DNA of 64,000 nt from assembly GCA_964017195.1 (NCBI GenBank), contig OZ024900.1:30520641-30584640 (forward strand). Direction: 5' to 3'. Positions 1-10,900 of this stretch are shown piece after piece (position 1 is the stretch's first letter; every line of letters starts with the position of its first letter). Made by a program: the position numbers and the translations under genes. Source of the stretch: Siderastrea radians. Taxonomy: Eukaryota > Cnidaria > Anthozoa > Scleractinia > Rhizangiidae. The notes below the pieces were generated by a model. It saw only the letters and a list, made by a program, of their open reading frames with translations. It searched no databases and had not been told where the DNA came from.

Positions 1-40
1 ATGTCCACCCACAGAAGGCCTATCCTTTGAATTGTGTTTC

Positions 41-227
41 TCCAGAAAATTTTGATACCTCCCCTATGGATGGATTTTGGGTTTGAATCTCCCCAGCCCA
101 ACCCCTCCAGAAATTTCAGATTAGCTTCATACTTTTCTTTAAAACTTTTGGCTTTTGAGACCCTCCAACCCCTCGGAATTTCCAAATATGAGGATCCATG
201 GAGTGGGTATGGATATTTTCTGAAACC
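41..227. mobile_element. Short inverted-repeat element (MITE family 'CCAGAAAAT'), copy 1
   Basis: The ends are imperfect inverted repeats: the left end begins near ctccagaaaat and the right end finishes with ggatattttctgaaacc. Two further copies with the same ends and a similar interior lie at 37689-37864 and 49163-49341. The interior has no credible coding content, so open frames here are incidental. This copy lies in the off-window side of the J-domain gene, probably within an intron. The transposon superfamily is unknown, and I saw no convincing target-site duplication. Confidence 0.6.
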
Positions 228-832
228 GCACATTTTTGTCTGATGTATATCACACTGTACAAAATACAATGATTTTTGAGTCTTTGGAGATGACAATTCA
301 AAGGAAACCCAATGAACAAACAGTACAAAGGTAAGGATATGACACAGTGTTTCCACTGAGTCCTGCTTTCCCGTGATGCTCTTACACTGAGACTTCGTGA
401 TCAATTCCATATTTGAATATTTATACTATTAACATGCATTTGTTCCAGGAGAAAATATAACTAAACACTGCACTACTGTGATAAAAATGGTCTTGTTTTT
501 GCAGCTGTTAACAGGAGTAATTATCTTAATTTAAGAATAAATTTAATCAAGACTCGAAGAAAAATTATTATTATTTCAATCTTGTTACCATACCACAATC
601 AGGTGATAGTGCAAACTTCAAACTTAGATCCGATTACCCGTAATACTGTACCTACAACGTGTAATTTTTGTAGTAAAGGACATTCCCTGGGACATTATTA
701 GCCTATAAAAACACTGCTGTCGATTAATAAGGTTTTATCAAGCTGTATAATTTATAATGTGACTTTGTTTATGCGGTACACGTGAACATCTCTACCTGTA
801 ACCAGTGTTCGTCTCTAAGCTCAGTTCCCTAC

Positions 833-1173
833 CTTTTAAAACCTCGTACGCTTTATTAATCGCTGTAAACTTTTCATGGGCGCGAGGATCATCCTGTGAA
901 AGAATTAAAAATAACAGCGTAAAGACCAAAGCGGAAAATACTGAAAAATGTCAAGAATTTGAATTTCCAAGCGCAATTCTAAGCTACCGTCATCACTCAC
1001 AAACCTACCTTATTTTTGTCAGGATGAAGTTTCAGCGCCAATTTTTTAAACGCTTTCCGAATGTCTTTGGTACTAGCGTCCCTAGAAATCCCTAATAACT
1101 CATAGTAGTCTTCAGAGAATACAGGATAATATAGAAAAGAGGAGAATAGAATAAATAAAATGTGCGAATTCAT
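833..1173 (-). CDS. DNAJC10: ER J-domain co-chaperone, ERdj5/DNAJC10-like, first two coding exons (partial)
   Basis: Two exons on the minus strand encode a signal peptide followed by a J domain. Exon 1 is 1173-1009 (55 codons, phase 0), starting with Met-Asn-Ser and a run of Ile/Leu/Phe/Tyr residues, then the J domain from about residue 22. The HPD motif that stimulates Hsp70 ATPase is at about residues 50-52. The donor is gtaggt. Exon 2 is 893-833 (61 nt, ends in phase 1) and encodes J-domain helix III-IV, ending in KAYEVLK. The pattern [18 protein letters not shown] is very close to animal ERdj5, an ER reductase that works with BiP in ER-associated degradation. The thioredoxin domains that would prove this lie beyond position 1, outside the window. 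Other secreted J proteins (for example DNAJC16) are possible but fit less well. Confidence 0.8.
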
Positions 1174-2020
1174 TCTTCATGCAAGGACGTACGGAGATTT
1201 TGAAAGATCTGACATAACAAGTGGTCCCCAGTCTCCCCGACACGCGCGGTTGACACGTAAGTTGGAAATTTGGCGCACTGCGCATGTTTTAGTACGCAGG
1301 CGACGTGTCATTTCTTTATTTGAGTCTATTAGCTTCTCGAGCGAAATATTTCAAAGTGTATTCACTACGTCCATTACGTGAGGGCGCGAAAAGTGCCAAA
1401 ACTAATCACAGGAAAATTTGTATTTTGATACGTGCAAAACCAAAGCGCCACACAAGTAACATCGATTTTCAAATGAGCCGGAGCAAGAAAAATTCCCGGA
1501 TTTAATTATTGCTCTGAAAGAACAGGAAGAATTAAATATTAATTGATTCATTGCTTTTCAGTTTGACATTTTTATTAACTGTTTATCCCATTATTTGTAA
1601 AATTCTCATTGGTCGTTTTAAAATTCGTCATCCATCCGATATTGCCCTAAAACTGAGTCTTTTACAATGTAACCATACCCCGGCCCAATGTTCCTATAAA
1701 TTTATAAGTACTGTTCTGATTGTCCCGTCATTATGGCCCTTTGGAAAATTATTTGAAGATTACCCGCTAAGTTAATATGTATCCTAAGAACTGTTTTTTT
1801 GATAATAGCTTATTGTTATTCCAGCAATGGGTTATTGTTAAGAAACATCTTATTGTTAAGAAACATCTTAACTTAGGAGGGCTTCATCAATCCAGCCCCT
1901 GGTCCCCTGGTCTGAATGGGTATTGGAAAAACGATGGTACACGGACCGGTCGAAATTCCCAGTTCCCCATCCCCCCCCCGTTCATTTTAATCCTCCTCCC
2001 CCCTTCTTGGATGCATGCAA
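1174..2020. other. 5' flank of the J-domain gene
   Basis: I see no gene here. About 75-140 bases upstream of the J-domain start codon lie two copies of TGACACGT in opposite orientation (1249-1256 and 1308-1315), an ACGT-core site of the kind bound by bZIP factors such as XBP1 or ATF6. A TTTGGCGC stretch lies near 1267. The rest is AT-rich and unassigned. Confidence 0.4.
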
Positions 2021-2029
2021 GAGTTTCAA

Positions 2030-2600
2030 TACCCTGCAAGCAGAGGTTTCTTGGTCGCCCTATGTCCCGGCGGGCGAATAAGTAACTTCTGCGCAAAACC
2101 GTCCGATACTTTGATCTGCCGCCGTCCAGGATGTTGGACGAATTAATTAAAAATACTGGTTTCTAACCGGCTCTCAACTGGTTAAAGCTAACGCATGCTG
2201 TGCATGCTGTTAAAAAATGCGCACGCTGTGATACGCTAACAGACCTGTCGTACGCGACAGGTTACTTGTTTTTCTTTTCACAAAATTTCTGTCGCTTTTC
2301 CCAGCTCAGAAAATCAGCAGAAAGACAAGGCAAAAATCGTTTAAGGTTTATTTTACTGAGATTCATCCTGAGTTTAAAGTGACGCTCAAATAAACCCAGT
2401 GCAAGAAACGTTTTCACGGAGTTCACAAGTTTTGGTCAAGCTAACGTATGAGCGCGCGCACAAAATATGCAAGACAGGAAGTGACGATGCGTATGACGAA
2501 TGTTGCGCATGCAGGACAGGAAATCGGATGGTTTTGCGCAGAGGTTACTTATTCGCCAGCCGCAACATAAGGCGACCAAGAAACCTCTGCTTGCAGGGTA
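2030..2600. mobile_element. DNA transposon remnant with ~80 bp inverted repeats and 9 bp target duplication
   Basis: The ends are TACCCTGCAAGCAGAGG and its reverse complement. The inverted repeat continues for about 80 bp on each side (2030-2110 and 2520-2600), through the gcgaataagtaac and gcgcaaaacc motifs. Identical 9 bp direct repeats GAGTTTCAA flank it at 2021-2029 and 2601-2609. There is no transposase frame, so it is non-autonomous. A 9 bp duplication fits Mutator-like elements, but I assign no superfamily firmly. A second copy with the same termini lies at 55348-55704. Confidence 0.85.
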
Positions 2601-2609
2601 GAGTTTCAA

Positions 2610-3899
2610 GGGAGACATTTTATGTCAACGAGAAGACAAATTGCGCGGTTACTGATTGCAATTTTCCCGCCATCTTCAAGAATGGGGTGGGCCACAGTAA
2701 AGAAGTTCCGAACACAAACAAAGAGTGACGATCTATGTAAATAACGCTCGCATCATTTCACAGCTTATTGTTAATAAATAGGGCGACAGTTGCCGCGGTT
2801 ACGGAGAGCATAAGAATCTTAAAAGCTTCTTCTACTGTAAATAGGAATGCTAGAAAACACAGCAGAGCAAACAGATAGCGGAGAACGGCAGAAACGGGTA
2901 TGTGGATACTTACTTAAATTGCTCAGCTTTTCATCTACAACTGAATTTTACCTTCATTCGGGTGAAAAAAAATTACACTTTGGCACATGTCGGACTGAAC
3001 TCGCAAAACGTTTAGGTTCGTTCCAAGCGCATGTAAAGGGCTACACAGTTAATCAAAATCTTATTTTTGACAGGAGAGCAGAGAAGAGTCTTACATAATT
3101 CGAGCCAGCGATTTAACTGAAGGGATAAACTACCAGTGATATGCAAGAAACTTATGGTTATTGGACTGATAAAAGGATATTAGGTACCGTGTATATGAGA
3201 ACTGCGCCCAACTGCTCGATGCTTTCGGTGAAATATACAGCTTACATTTAGTGCATGGCGAACTCGTGTACATACTAAGTAAATTTCTGAAGTTTAAGCT
3301 ACAAAGTTTTAGGTTATTGCCAGGTAAATGGACCGTCGCTCTGACTCAATCGGTTTTAAATTCACAAACTGCAATGAATTGTGGTTAAATATTTATAATC
3401 TTTATAGCTTTTATTAAACAGCCTTTAGGCGATTAACACACCTTGATCCCAGTGTCAATAAAGAGTAACCCGTGGCTTCTGACAACTAAACTGACCAAGA
3501 ACGGATGCAACTATGGGCTCCTGACACGATGCATTAAAAGTTCCCCAGGAGTAGAGGAAGGGGGAAGGGTTAGTCTATTTCAGACCAAACCACTCTAAAG
3601 CAATACCCTTGCATTTGGGACCTCATAGACGATTATTTAGTGTACATTACAGAGAAAGGAAAAGAGCAGTTAACGGCTAAGTATAAGCTGTTGTTGCTTT
3701 TGTCACGCAACGACTGAGCAGCCGTATCGTGGAGATCACGGCGCGGGAAGCCGGCCTGTTTTATCACGCGAGGCCGCGAGCTGACTCCTCCGTCACGTGT
3801 AAGCACGAGACAGAACAGCCATCGGGCTCCACTTAGGCGTATCTTGCACGTGTGAATATTAAAAAATCCCTGATTTTTTTCTTAAACAAAATGCATTAC
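2610..3899. other. Intergenic stretch without a recognised gene
   Basis: No splice-supported coding segment was found. A GC-richer patch at about 3710-3850 contains CACGTG-type sequence (tcacgtgtaag at 3794) and gcacgtg near 3846. It could be regulatory for the downstream filamin gene, but nothing else supports that. Confidence 0.3.
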
Positions 3900-4595
3900 T
3901 GCATTAGTTTTAGCTTGTCTGTGATCGACTTTTGAATCAGTGAAAATTTCCGACAATTCTAGTTTCCTTTCCAACATCGGTGTTTGATCTCCAAAATATG
4001 GCCGATTTTCACATTCTTCTCCATATTTTACTGATAACCAACCAAATAATGGTGCCTTTTTCAATATTTGTAAGAAACACTCTTTCGGTCGAACAAGGTA
4101 CGTTTTTATTTCTTTTAAAGAAAATAACAAGGGTTATTTGAGTCTTTCCGCCACCAAACAGAAGTCAAATTTTTGGTACCTTTTTTCAATGTGTCTGACA
4201 ACAATTGAAAGTCGAAATTTGGTACCTGTTTTGGAAACACTTTCAGTTGTTGGGAGACGCATTGAAAAAAGGTACCAAATTTCGACTTTCAATCAGAGAC
4301 ATCAGATTGTTGGCAGACACATTGAAAAAGGTACCAAATTTCGACTTTCAGTTGTTGCCAGGCGCATTGAAAAAGGTACCAAATATCGACTTCTATTCAG
4401 GTGGCGGAGAGACTCAAATAACCCATGTCAGAATCGGTGTTTAAAATTATTGAAAAAAGGCACTATTATTTGGTTCGCTATCAGTAGTATAGAGAAAAAT
4501 GTGAAAATCGGTCATATTTTGGAGATCAAACACCGACGTTGAAAAGAAAACTAGAATTGCCGGAAATTTTCACTGATTCTTTTGTCGCTTCTAAT
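3900..4595. repeat. Large fold-back with internal tandem repeats
   Basis: The arms at about 3905-4080 and 4440-4590 are inverted copies. The left arm contains tcggtgtttgatctccaaaat and the right arm contains attttggagatcaaacaccga. Between them lies a second layer: units around GGTACCAAATTTCGACTTTC preceded by CATTGAAAAA, repeated about three times in direct orientation (about 4255-4400) and also once inverted (about 4170-4230). The open frames across it follow from this repeat structure. It sits about 350 bases before the filamin start codon. Confidence 0.8.
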
Positions 4596-4954
4596 TTATT
4601 AACTGACTGTACTTTTTTTAACTGACAGACCCTGGACAGTCTGAACAAGATTCCACGAGAACAAGATTCTATGTCCCACTGTGGAAATTGGCTTTATCCA
4701 ATGGAAAGGAGATTGAGGCCAACGTACAGCATCCCTTAAAAAGTTGAAAAGTGATTTTTTTGTTTTGTTTGTAGAAGGCATTTCAACTCCATGCAAGATG
4801 AAACGAGAATGACCCTCCACGACCTCTGCCTTTATCATCCGGCTTAAAATATAATACACTTATCCTTCAAGAACTTCAAGTTATCACCTGCCTGCCAAGT
4901 GGTTACTTTTTGAATATCTACGTGTGACGGAAACCGGAATTAGAGTAATTAGAG

Positions 4955-7900
4955 ATGACAACTCGAATTCTCGACATGGCGTGTCGCGAAAGTAATTTTA
5001 TATTCCCCGTGGTTGGTTATATGCGGGTGATCAGACGACGGACTCTTACGAAATGGATCAACGTTCACTTGGAGGAGGCTGATGAATCAGTCGAAGATGT
5101 TACAGATCTGTTAGACAGTGGAAAAACAGCAAAATTGTTGACAGTTTTATCTGGAAGACACGTCGCTGTGCCTATATTTGAACCCCAGCGGAAAATACGA
5201 CAGCATGTTGGGTGGAAAAATGTGTGTAGCTTTCTGGCAAGCCAAGATTTTGCAGCGGAAGTAACGGGTAAGAATCAATATTGTTACTTTGGTTTAACTG
5301 AGTGACAAAAGATAGGGGAAAACATAGCAAATCTGAAGCATATATTGTAGAGATTACATTGCGGATACGTTTCAACTGATTCGCGTTTCTGTTTGCAAGC
5401 TTTGATCGCAGCAGTTTATCAAAGTATTTGTTTATTGTCCATCCGGTTATGATTTATCTCGATTAATTTCATTACTCCCTTTACCCTTTTACTCGTTTAC
5501 TCCGATATTCAAACTGTCTTGGTTTAACATGCTAACTTATGCTAACTTTCAAATCTACGCATGAATTCCTTGTGTGTCCGGAAAATGAGAGCAACTGAGA
5601 AGTGCTTTACGCGTGGTGCTGTATGTACTGTCGCAAACTTTGGGTAAAATAAAATCCGGGATCAGTTTTATTCTTAAGTTTCAAACCTGGGAACTTTTAA
5701 GAATAAAAAGAGAATAGAATCTCTAAGAAATAACACATCACAAATGTGCTGCGACGAATGTTTCCGGGAAGAGACATCTCTGACATCTTCTATTTCCTTG
5801 TTTGGATTACGTCGTTCATGATCATGAATATTTATCAGTAAACCGATTACACGACTTGTCTTTAAATCTTAACCAATTACCAGAAAGTACCCAATACTTG
5901 CTGTTTTACTTGGATGTAAATTTACTTCATCCTCTTATGATAAGAAGTATAAGAATGTGAAGTATGCTCACAATCAAGTACTAAAAATAATTTCCCATAA
6001 TAGCACTATAAGCATAACAGACAAGCACTTAGAGTTCTTTCAAAACTAAACACAAAACCAGGATCTGACGAAACACAGAGCAGTTGAAATCACGGCAATG
6101 TAATAACTTGCGTTCGCTCCGAGCACTGCCATCCCCCCCCCCCCCTCCCTCTCGTCGCACCTTCCACGCAAGTAGAGACAGGAGCCCATGGTGGAGACAC
6201 GTGCACGTGCACACGTGCGGGAAGAAAAGTAGTCTCCAAGCAGACGCTCTTTTAGCTTGTCAGCTATTCTCTTTCCTCCTCGTGGATGGAAAAGATCACC
6301 ATCCCAGAGGAGACATTTCACTTTGAGTACACCCTAAACCCACCATTCTCGAGCCAGAGCCTTCGGTTTCTCATTTTCGATCCCAGACCTCTGCTCAATT
6401 TGCGCACAAACGGTTCTCCTATTGTCGGCAAGATAGTGTACGGGACAGGGAGCGGGAACTCGGGGGTAAAGGGGGCGGGAAAACGCATAAAAGGGCATTT
6501 GTTAGGGGGCGAAAAGCAGAAGAGATATGAGACTATTTTCCCAGAAAAGTGTAATATTTTGCGCGAGCTGCTAAGGAAACGGAGGGAACTGGAAGTGAAG
6601 AACGCGCGAAAGTACGGCGGTTGTCGCGTGAAAACATGACGCGCGTGTGCGGCAGCCGCCTTTTCGAGCGTTCTCGTGTTCTCCTTGCTCGACGATCTCT
6701 GAGCATGAGCAGAAGGAGGCACTGTTCGTAGTCTACTCCAGACACGCCGGATGTGCACAAATTAAACGAGAAGAGCCTGAAGGTCGATAATAGAAAACCC
6801 ACAAGTTACCAAACTGTTACGTTGCCATTTCGTGTGCTGGGCCCGAGGGCTACGAGGGGGCTACGAGGCCTGGGCCCGGTTGTTCAAAGCATGATTAAGC
6901 TAATCCAGGATTAGCATCAGTTTTGAATTCATTTTTATAGCCAAACGACGCTGATTCCTAAAAATCTTTTTTGCCTTTATTTTGACTTTGTTTGCTTTCA
7001 AATTGCCACTTGGAATTTGCTTGAACACTCTTTTGAACAAGACAAACAAGAGCCTTGGTTAAGGTGATTCCATCGAAATACAAGGAATATTTAAAATTTT
7101 CTAAAACTTGGTCCAGTTGGTAATTATGTTTAGAACCTTTCAAAAATGCAATAAAAAAGAGGGGTCACCGTGCTTGTTTTTTCACAAAATGGATAGCCAT
7201 TAATAGCAACTATTTTTTTTTCTCTTTATTTTACTTCAAGGCACAAACAATTACAAGCACAATTACAATAAAAACAACAGCAATTTGTTATGATAATTAT
7301 TACTAGTTACAAATTATAGGAACAGAGTACCCCCCCCCCCCCTCTCACACACACATCTACACAAAAAAAGACAAAGAGCAGCTATAATAAGAATAATCAA
7401 AATACAATATTGTTTGCAGGAGAATTATAAAAAGTTACAGTAGTAAATTTTTCACACGCTATCGGGGCAGTCGCGTTAATTAACAAAGCAAAATATTCCA
7501 TGAAACAATCGGTTGAGTGTCTTAAGACAATGTCCTTATTTAGAAATGGGATTTTTCTAAATCATATCTCCAGGTGAATTTGACTATGAATTCGTTTAAG
7601 GATAATTCTTTTAGAGATAGTTTTTGCGTATATAGGTAGTATTTAGCGAACAAAATTGTGAAGTTCAGTTTTTTATTTATTTTAAATGTATTTTGCTTTT
7701 TGCTACCGGTTTTTATTCCAAAGATTAATTCGCTTGGAGATAACGAGAAAGAGGTGACATTTTCAACCTTGAACCATTTGATTACTTCAAGGAAGAACAA
7801 TTGTGTCCAGTGACACTTCAAAAAGGTGTGAATTATTGAATCGTTTTGTCCACAGTATGAACACAGCGAGTTGTCCTCTATACCATAAGTGAACAATTCT

Positions 7901-10900
7901 TTTTTTGTGACTACAGTTCTGTGCAGAAGCTTAAAGTAAAATTCCTTAAGCTTATTGTCACTACAAATGCTTTTCACACGCGTAAAGGAGGTTTCTAGGA
8001 TTGTTTCGTCTATTTGCAAGTCTCTTTTCCACTTTGAGCTTGCCTTTATTTCATGCTTTTCATTGTCGATCAGAAGCCAATAATAGTCTTTATTTTTCAT
8101 TTTGAGCAGGTCTAAGGAGACATCCGGCGCGAGCTGAAATAAATTTGAGCAAAGAAAATTTGCTTTGTCGATATGACTCTTTTGCGCCAGCTCAATAATG
8201 CACTTGGGAATTGCTGAAACAACTTGCATGTAAATTAAAAAATTACATCGTATTTTATATTTTCGTGTAAACTCCGGGTAGGAGAGCAGCTTCCCATCTT
8301 CGCGCAAAAGATCTTGTATAAGAAAGACGTTTTTATTAAACCAATTTCTCTAGAAGAAAGTTTGGCCACCTATTAAATCTCCTTATTGTTAAATAAAACA
8401 TATCGACAGAACTGGGTGTTAAAGGAAATTTTTAGTTCTAAAAAGTATTGTAATATCAATTTGTAGAAGTGAGGCAAGTTAATCCGTTCAAGAAACTTAT
8501 CATCATAATTGCACCGTAGCAGAAAGTTTATACCGCCATATTTATCAAGGAAGTGGTTGGGAATAACCTTCCATGATTCAGCATGCGTTCCCTCGCAATC
8601 CAAGAATCTAGACATCCAAGCAAGTTTTAATGACTTAGCCATTGTCTCAATGCTTGGAGCGCGCAGGCCTCCTTTTTTATAATCTAGTGACATAACTTTG
8701 CGTTTGATTTTATCCTTTCTCTTTCTCCATATAAATTTGAAAATGCTAGAATTGACCGCCTGAGCACAATCTTTTGGAATAACAAGGGTGGAAATAGAAT
8801 GAACCAGCTGTGAGATACCAAGGCTTTTGGTTATAAGACATCTACCAAAAAGTGTGAGGTTCCTGGCGTTCCATATGTCAAGGATAGTGTCTAGTTTTTG
8901 CATTTTTTGTCCAAAGTTCTTTTCCTCGTTTTGTTTTTCATCATAGGATACAAATGTACCTAGTATTCTGATTGGTTCTTTGGGCCATTTAAAATTGAAG
9001 GGGTTATCCTTGCAATTTCTCAAAGATCCAAGCCAAAGCGCTTTCGTTTTTGATGGATTCAGTTTGAGGCCAGATACACCTCGGAAAGTATCCATGACTG
9101 TAATAGCTCTATTTACCAAGTTACAGTCTCTACAAAGCAGGGTTGTGTCGTCGGCGAACTGGCTTAGTTTAAATTCTTTGTGGAAAATACTTATTCCTTT
9201 TATTTCGCGGTCTTGTCTTATCTTGCATGCTAGAATTTCCGGCAACTGCTACAATAAACAAATAAGGGGACAGTGGGCATCCTTGTCGCACCCCCCTTGA
9301 TAATTTAAAGTAGTTAATACAAAATCCGTTGTTTAAAACTGCACTCTCAGAATTTGAGTAAAAAGTCGAAATCCAACGCTGTATACTGCCACCAAAGTTT
9401 AAAAGGGCAATGACCTTATGAATGAAACTCCATTCGATAGTGTCAAAAGCTTTACAAAAGTCAAGTTGCAAAAGTATCCCTGGTATGCTCTGGAGTTTGG
9501 TTTGCTCTAAAATATCATTGATTAGTCTTATGTTTTGCTCTATGTACCTGCCCTTTACAAAGCCTGTTTGATCTGGATTAATTAGAACTCTCAGGACTTC
9601 GCAATGACTTTGGATAATCCAGATTTAATAGTGTAATCGGCCGCCAATTGGACAGCGAGAGGGGGTTTGAGTCCTCCTTTATACGACCCGCAAGGTTTTC
9701 CTGAGAAACCCTAGTAATCAGAAATGAGAACAATAATTGCTTTGAAAAGTCATTGCTTGTATTGAAATATTGGAGCAGTTCAACAAAACAGACAATTATC
9801 TTGTATTGTATGCTATTTTAGTTGAACAGGAATCAAGATTATGAAATAAACTTTAAAAAATTGCGGCGAGCGTACATACCCTGCTGCAACTAAAGACGTG
9901 TTCTTTTCGCCATTTAAATAAAAATATCTCAAAGCAGAATTTTAAACTTTTCTCAAAATCGCGATATATTGTACTAGACCGTATGCCATTTGAATTTATG
10001 TATTAAAAAATGGGGGTCACCGAGCTCGATTAGGAGAAAACGACCATTTATTTCTCTGAACAGCTCAGCTTTCATAGAAAACGTATAAAGTTCCGAAGGT
10101 GCGTGCGCTCGTGCACGCGCTAATCACGCAAGAAATGATGCGCAGAAAGGATGCGTAATGCAATTGAAGGGAATCATCTTAAATTTTTAATCCCAGGTTA
10201 GCGTTAACCGGCCTTAGAACAACCGGCCCCTGATGACTATAAGCTCGCAATGTGATGCGTGGGAATCTACCGGTGTTCGGGGTTTATTCTTTGCCTCCAT
10301 ATTGAACATTTTGGAAAAGCCATCTAGTAGAGGTCTTGGACCAGTTCGGGAAGCGTTCGGTTTAAAATCGAACGCGGCAGAAGTCAACCAACCATTCTCG
10401 ATGCTTTTTTGAAACGGCAGGGACTGGGATTCAGTTTAGGGCCTGAGAACGAGTAATCTCGTTCCCAGAAGCTGCGTTCTTACTGGTCAGCACCAAGAAA
10501 GCGACACTAAAACGTGCGCGGGCTCTGCGGACCTCTGCGGACAAGATATTAAACAACCTCGTCCCCAGGGCCTTCACTCCTCGTTCAAAATGGTTGTCGG
10601 AGAAACCCCCATCCTCGGAGACCCAGGGGCAGATAGTAGGGGCGAGAGGCAGATCAGTAAAACGAGCGAAATAGGTGCAATTGCAAGCTGAAGCCTAGTG
10701 CGAGCGCAAGTTTACAAGACGGGCGGGAACAGCCCCTGGGAGGATACCTTTAACGGACTAGTTGAAGAGCCCATTTGAACGAGCCCATTTTGAACGAGGA
10801 AAAGGCCCTGGGGACGAGGTTGGATATTAAAGGGACGAACCGAATTTCCGAGTGGACCCAGACTTCTAAATTGCGTAGAGCATCTAACGTTTTCAAAATA

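Noticed and set aside
6046..6758. Open frames over a GC-rich patch
   Set aside because: Frames on both strands follow base composition and poly-C/G tracts; no motif or splice support.
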